Assembly (NCBI GenBank): GCA_016197345.1
Contig: JACPVY010000558.1
Coordinates: 1-8,125, forward strand
From: Burkholderiales bacterium
GTDB taxonomy: Bacteria; Pseudomonadota; Gammaproteobacteria; Burkholderiales; Burkholderiaceae_D
DNA length: 8,125 nt
Direction of reading: 5' to 3'
Positions 6,573-8,125 of this stretch are shown here, piece after piece. The position numbers were made by a program, and so were the translations under genes. How positions within the stretch are numbered: the stretch's first letter is position 1; every line of letters starts with the position of its first letter. The notes under the pieces are model-generated. The model saw only the letters and a list, made by a program, of their open reading frames with translations. It made no database searches and was not told the origin of the DNA.

Positions 6573-6625
6573 GCCCTGCCTCATACATTTATACTCATAT
6601 CGCAAATTTGGTGGGCAGATTGCCC
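6573..6625. repeat. Hairpin repeat, copy 2
   Basis: This second copy differs from the first at five positions, four of them within the ten bases before CGCAAATTTG. The hairpin is shorter here: GGGCA at 6613-6617 and TGCCC at 6621-6625, plus a wobble pair. It ends six bases before the methyltransferase stop codon, so both copies lie in the gap between that gene and the acyltransferase start. Confidence 0.8.
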
Positions 6626-6631
6626 GACGCC

Positions 6632-7294
6632 TTACTTCAAGCGACAAGTCAATAGCCAAAAGTGCTGCGCGCGATGCACGCGTACATCGCGCGCCAGCGA
6701 TGCGAAGCGTTTGCGTAAATTGGAATCACTCGGGAAGTTTTTGACAATTTCTACGGTGCTACCGTCTACCTGTTTGCGGAATTGATAGGTATTGCCATCG
6801 CTATCGGTACGCGCAATCGGCGTGCTATCACCTTCGACATAGCAGTTATCAATCAACACCAATTGGCAAGCGCTACCAACTTTGGCGCGCAATTGCTGGA
6901 TAAATGCATCTTGCTCGGCGCGCTTGACATGCGACCACCAAAAAGCGGCGACGCAAACGCTGAATTTTTCCGCCGCGATAGCGTCAGGCAAGGCGCAGAT
7001 ATCGGCTTGCTGAAAACGCACCACGCTAGGATCGAGCTGGCGCTGCGTTGCGACTGCCAACATTTCGGGATTGATATCGAGCGCCAGCACGCTTTTCGCC
7101 TGTTGCGCCATGGCTTGCGTCCAATACCCCGTGCCACAGGCTAATTCCAACACATTCTGCCCTGCCGTCAATTGCGTTAATTGCGCCAACAATGCCTGTT
7201 GCTGCTCTTGGCGCTCAGGGCGTTGGTAGATTTCATCGTAATGCGCAGCGCGTTGGGCGTAATACGCAGCCAAATCTTGTTTATCTTTTTCCAT
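6632..7294 (-). CDS. Class I SAM-dependent methyltransferase
   Basis: This cytosolic methyltransferase of 220 residues has a Rossmann-type SAM-binding domain. Motif I is VLELACGTGYWT (48-59), the acidic ribose ligand is D73 in VLALDINPEMLA (69-80), and QQADICALP (95-103) is the adenine-contact segment. AAFWWSHV (116-123) corresponds to motif IV. The C-terminal third (SDGNTYQFRKQVDGSTVEIVKNFPS, then AQHFWLLTCR) is characteristic of a group of small-molecule methyltransferases common in Burkholderiales; the acceptor is unknown. The start ATG at 7292-7294 has only a weak ribosome site. The gene begins 24 bp after cysB, suggesting cotranscription, and ends just before the repeats. A long inverted repeat lies within its 3' end. 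Confidence 0.85.
   Translation of the reverse strand: MEKDKQDLAAYYAQRAAHYDEIYQRPERQEQQQALLAQLTQLTAGQNVLELACGTGYWTQAMAQQAKSVLALDINPEMLAVATQRQLDPSVVRFQQADICALPDAIAAEKFSVCVAAFWWSHVKRAEQDAFIQQLRAKVGSACQLVLIDNCYVEGDSTPIARTDSDGNTYQFRKQVDGSTVEIVKNFPSDSNLRKRFASLARDVRVHRAQHFWLLTCRLK
6667..6694. repeat. GC-rich 10-bp inverted repeat inside the methyltransferase gene
   Basis: GCGCGCGATG at 6667-6676 and CATCGCGCGC at 6685-6694 are perfect complements around an 8-base loop. It encodes residues 201-209 (ARDVRVHRA) in frame, shortly before the stop codon. The stem is stable and lies about 40 bases before the repeat pair. It could slow the ribosome, protect the 3' end of the message, or be chance in an arginine-rich coding stretch. 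Confidence 0.65.
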
Positions 7295-7318
7295 GTTTTT
7301 CTATCGTTCAGCTTCTAT

Positions 7319-8125
7319 TTAAATCTCGTAACTATCTTTTTTCTCATTGATTGCTTGTTCAATCAGCTTGCGATTCATGCCGGGCGTCAATAATTCGATG
7401 AAACTGTAAATATAGCTACGCAAATACGCTCCCTGCTTCACCGCCACGCGCGAGACATTATGACCGAATAGATGGCCGACCGAAATGGCGCGCAGATTAC
7501 GGTCGCGCTCGGGGTCAAATGCCATGCCGGCGATAATGCCCACCCCCATGCCAAGTTCGACATAGGTTTTAATCACATCGGCATCAATTGCCTCTAATAA
7601 GACATCCGGCTTGAGGCCGCGCAATTCAAACGCGTGGTCGATTTTATTGCGCCCGGCGAACGCGCTGTCATAGGTAATCAAAGGATAGGCCGCGATTTCT
7701 TCTAAGCTGAGATTGCGGCTTTTTAACAAAGCGTGGTCGGGTGGCACGATGACGACGTGTTCCCATTGATAGCAAGGCAGGCTAACCAAGCCGTCAATAT
7801 TGGCAATCGATTCAGTGGCGATGGCCAAGTCCGCTTGATCTTTTTGCACCATTTCAGCAATTTGCTTAGGATTGCCTTGCAGTAGCGATAATCGCACCTT
7901 GGGAAATTTTTGCATAAAGGCTTGCACCACCTTTGGCAAGGCATAGCGTGCTTGCGTGTGCGTGGTCGCAATCGTGAAGCTACCGCTATCTTGCGAAGCG
8001 TATTCTTTGCCGATGCGTTTCAAGCTGTCGATTTCTTTCATAATCAGCTCGACCGACGACAACACCATCCGCCCCGGTTCAGTCAAACCACGAATACGCT
8101 TACCGTGGCGGGTGAAAATATCGAC
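7319..8125 (-). CDS. cysB: LysR-type regulator CysB (5' end outside window)
   Basis: CysB is the LysR-family activator of sulfate assimilation and cysteine synthesis genes, with N-acetylserine as inducer in enteric bacteria. The visible 268 codons lack the start and most of the winged helix-turn-helix (about 50 residues). The frame opens with VDIFTRHGKRIRGLTEPG, the end of the DNA-binding domain. The effector domain has the hallmark SFTIATTHTQARYALPKVV, LSLLQGNPKQIAEMV, DLAIATE, LPCYQWEHVVIVPPDHAL, PLITYD and AIDADVIKTYVELGMGVGI segments, all typical of CysB. The TAA lies at 7319-7321. The methyltransferase follows 24 bp downstream on the same strand and may be read through from the cysB promoter, which lies outside the window. 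Confidence 0.9.
   Translation of the reverse strand, partial: VDIFTRHGKRIRGLTEPGRMVLSSVELIMKEIDSLKRIGKEYASQDSGSFTIATTHTQARYALPKVVQAFMQKFPKVRLSLLQGNPKQIAEMVQKDQADLAIATESIANIDGLVSLPCYQWEHVVIVPPDHALLKSRNLSLEEIAAYPLITYDSAFAGRNKIDHAFELRGLKPDVLLEAIDADVIKTYVELGMGVGIIAGMAFDPERDRNLRAISVGHLFGHNVSRVAVKQGAYLRSYIYSFIELLTPGMNRKLIEQAINEKKDSYEI

Noticed and set aside
6503..6625. CRISPR-like repeat-spacer pattern
   Set aside because: There are only two copies, the repeat is 53 bp with internal hairpins, the gap is 17 bp, and no cas genes are present.
6271..6785. Plus-strand open frames across the hairpin repeats
   Set aside because: They start antisense to the acyltransferase or inside the repeat and run antisense into the methyltransferase; repetition explains their similar peptides.

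Overview
The window looks like the chromosome of a betaproteobacterium of the order Burkholderiales, probably Oxalobacteraceae (an Undibacterium- or Herminiimonas-like genome). This is inferred from the moderate GC content, the CysB protein, the tyrosine-type fumarylacetoacetate hydrolase and the style of the chemoreceptor. No marker gene fixes the genus.

Region 1 (1-1279): a minus-strand methyl-accepting chemotaxis gene breaks off just before the conserved signalling tip. Its reading frame runs into about 115 bases of AT-rich foreign-looking DNA (39 of 115 bases are G or C). The break lies near position 115. An open frame on the plus strand enters from the window edge and crosses the same junction. 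This looks like the edge of an insertion, deletion or island.

Region 2 (1280-1843): more than 400 bases without a recognisable gene, then a Pho-box-like set of direct repeats (1699-1729) with no obvious target gene, then a symmetrical terminator (1771-1802).

Region 3 (1844-4405): a catabolic unit. A minus-strand two-gene operon encodes a fumarylacetoacetate hydrolase family enzyme followed by a VOC (glyoxalase/extradiol dioxygenase fold) protein. A divergent IclR-type regulator lies upstream. Two tandem palindromes of the form ATTACG-N5-CGTAAT sit in the shared promoter region and are the likely operators. Together these suggest a regulated aromatic-ring or tyrosine/homogentisate catabolic step.

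Region 4 (4428-8125): a run of minus-strand genes, read as cysB (5' end outside the window), a SAM-dependent methyltransferase, a large FemAB/BioF2-like N-acyltransferase and rsuA. Between the methyltransferase and the acyltransferase lie two copies of a 53-bp repeat carrying GGGCA-GAT-TGCCC hairpins. These may uncouple the two halves of the run.

The genes are ordinary except for the truncated chemoreceptor. The signals most worth checking are the junction at about 115, the orphan Pho-like box, the tandem IclR operators and the hairpin repeat pair. I see no CRISPR array, complete mobile element, tRNA, rRNA or novel multi-gene system.
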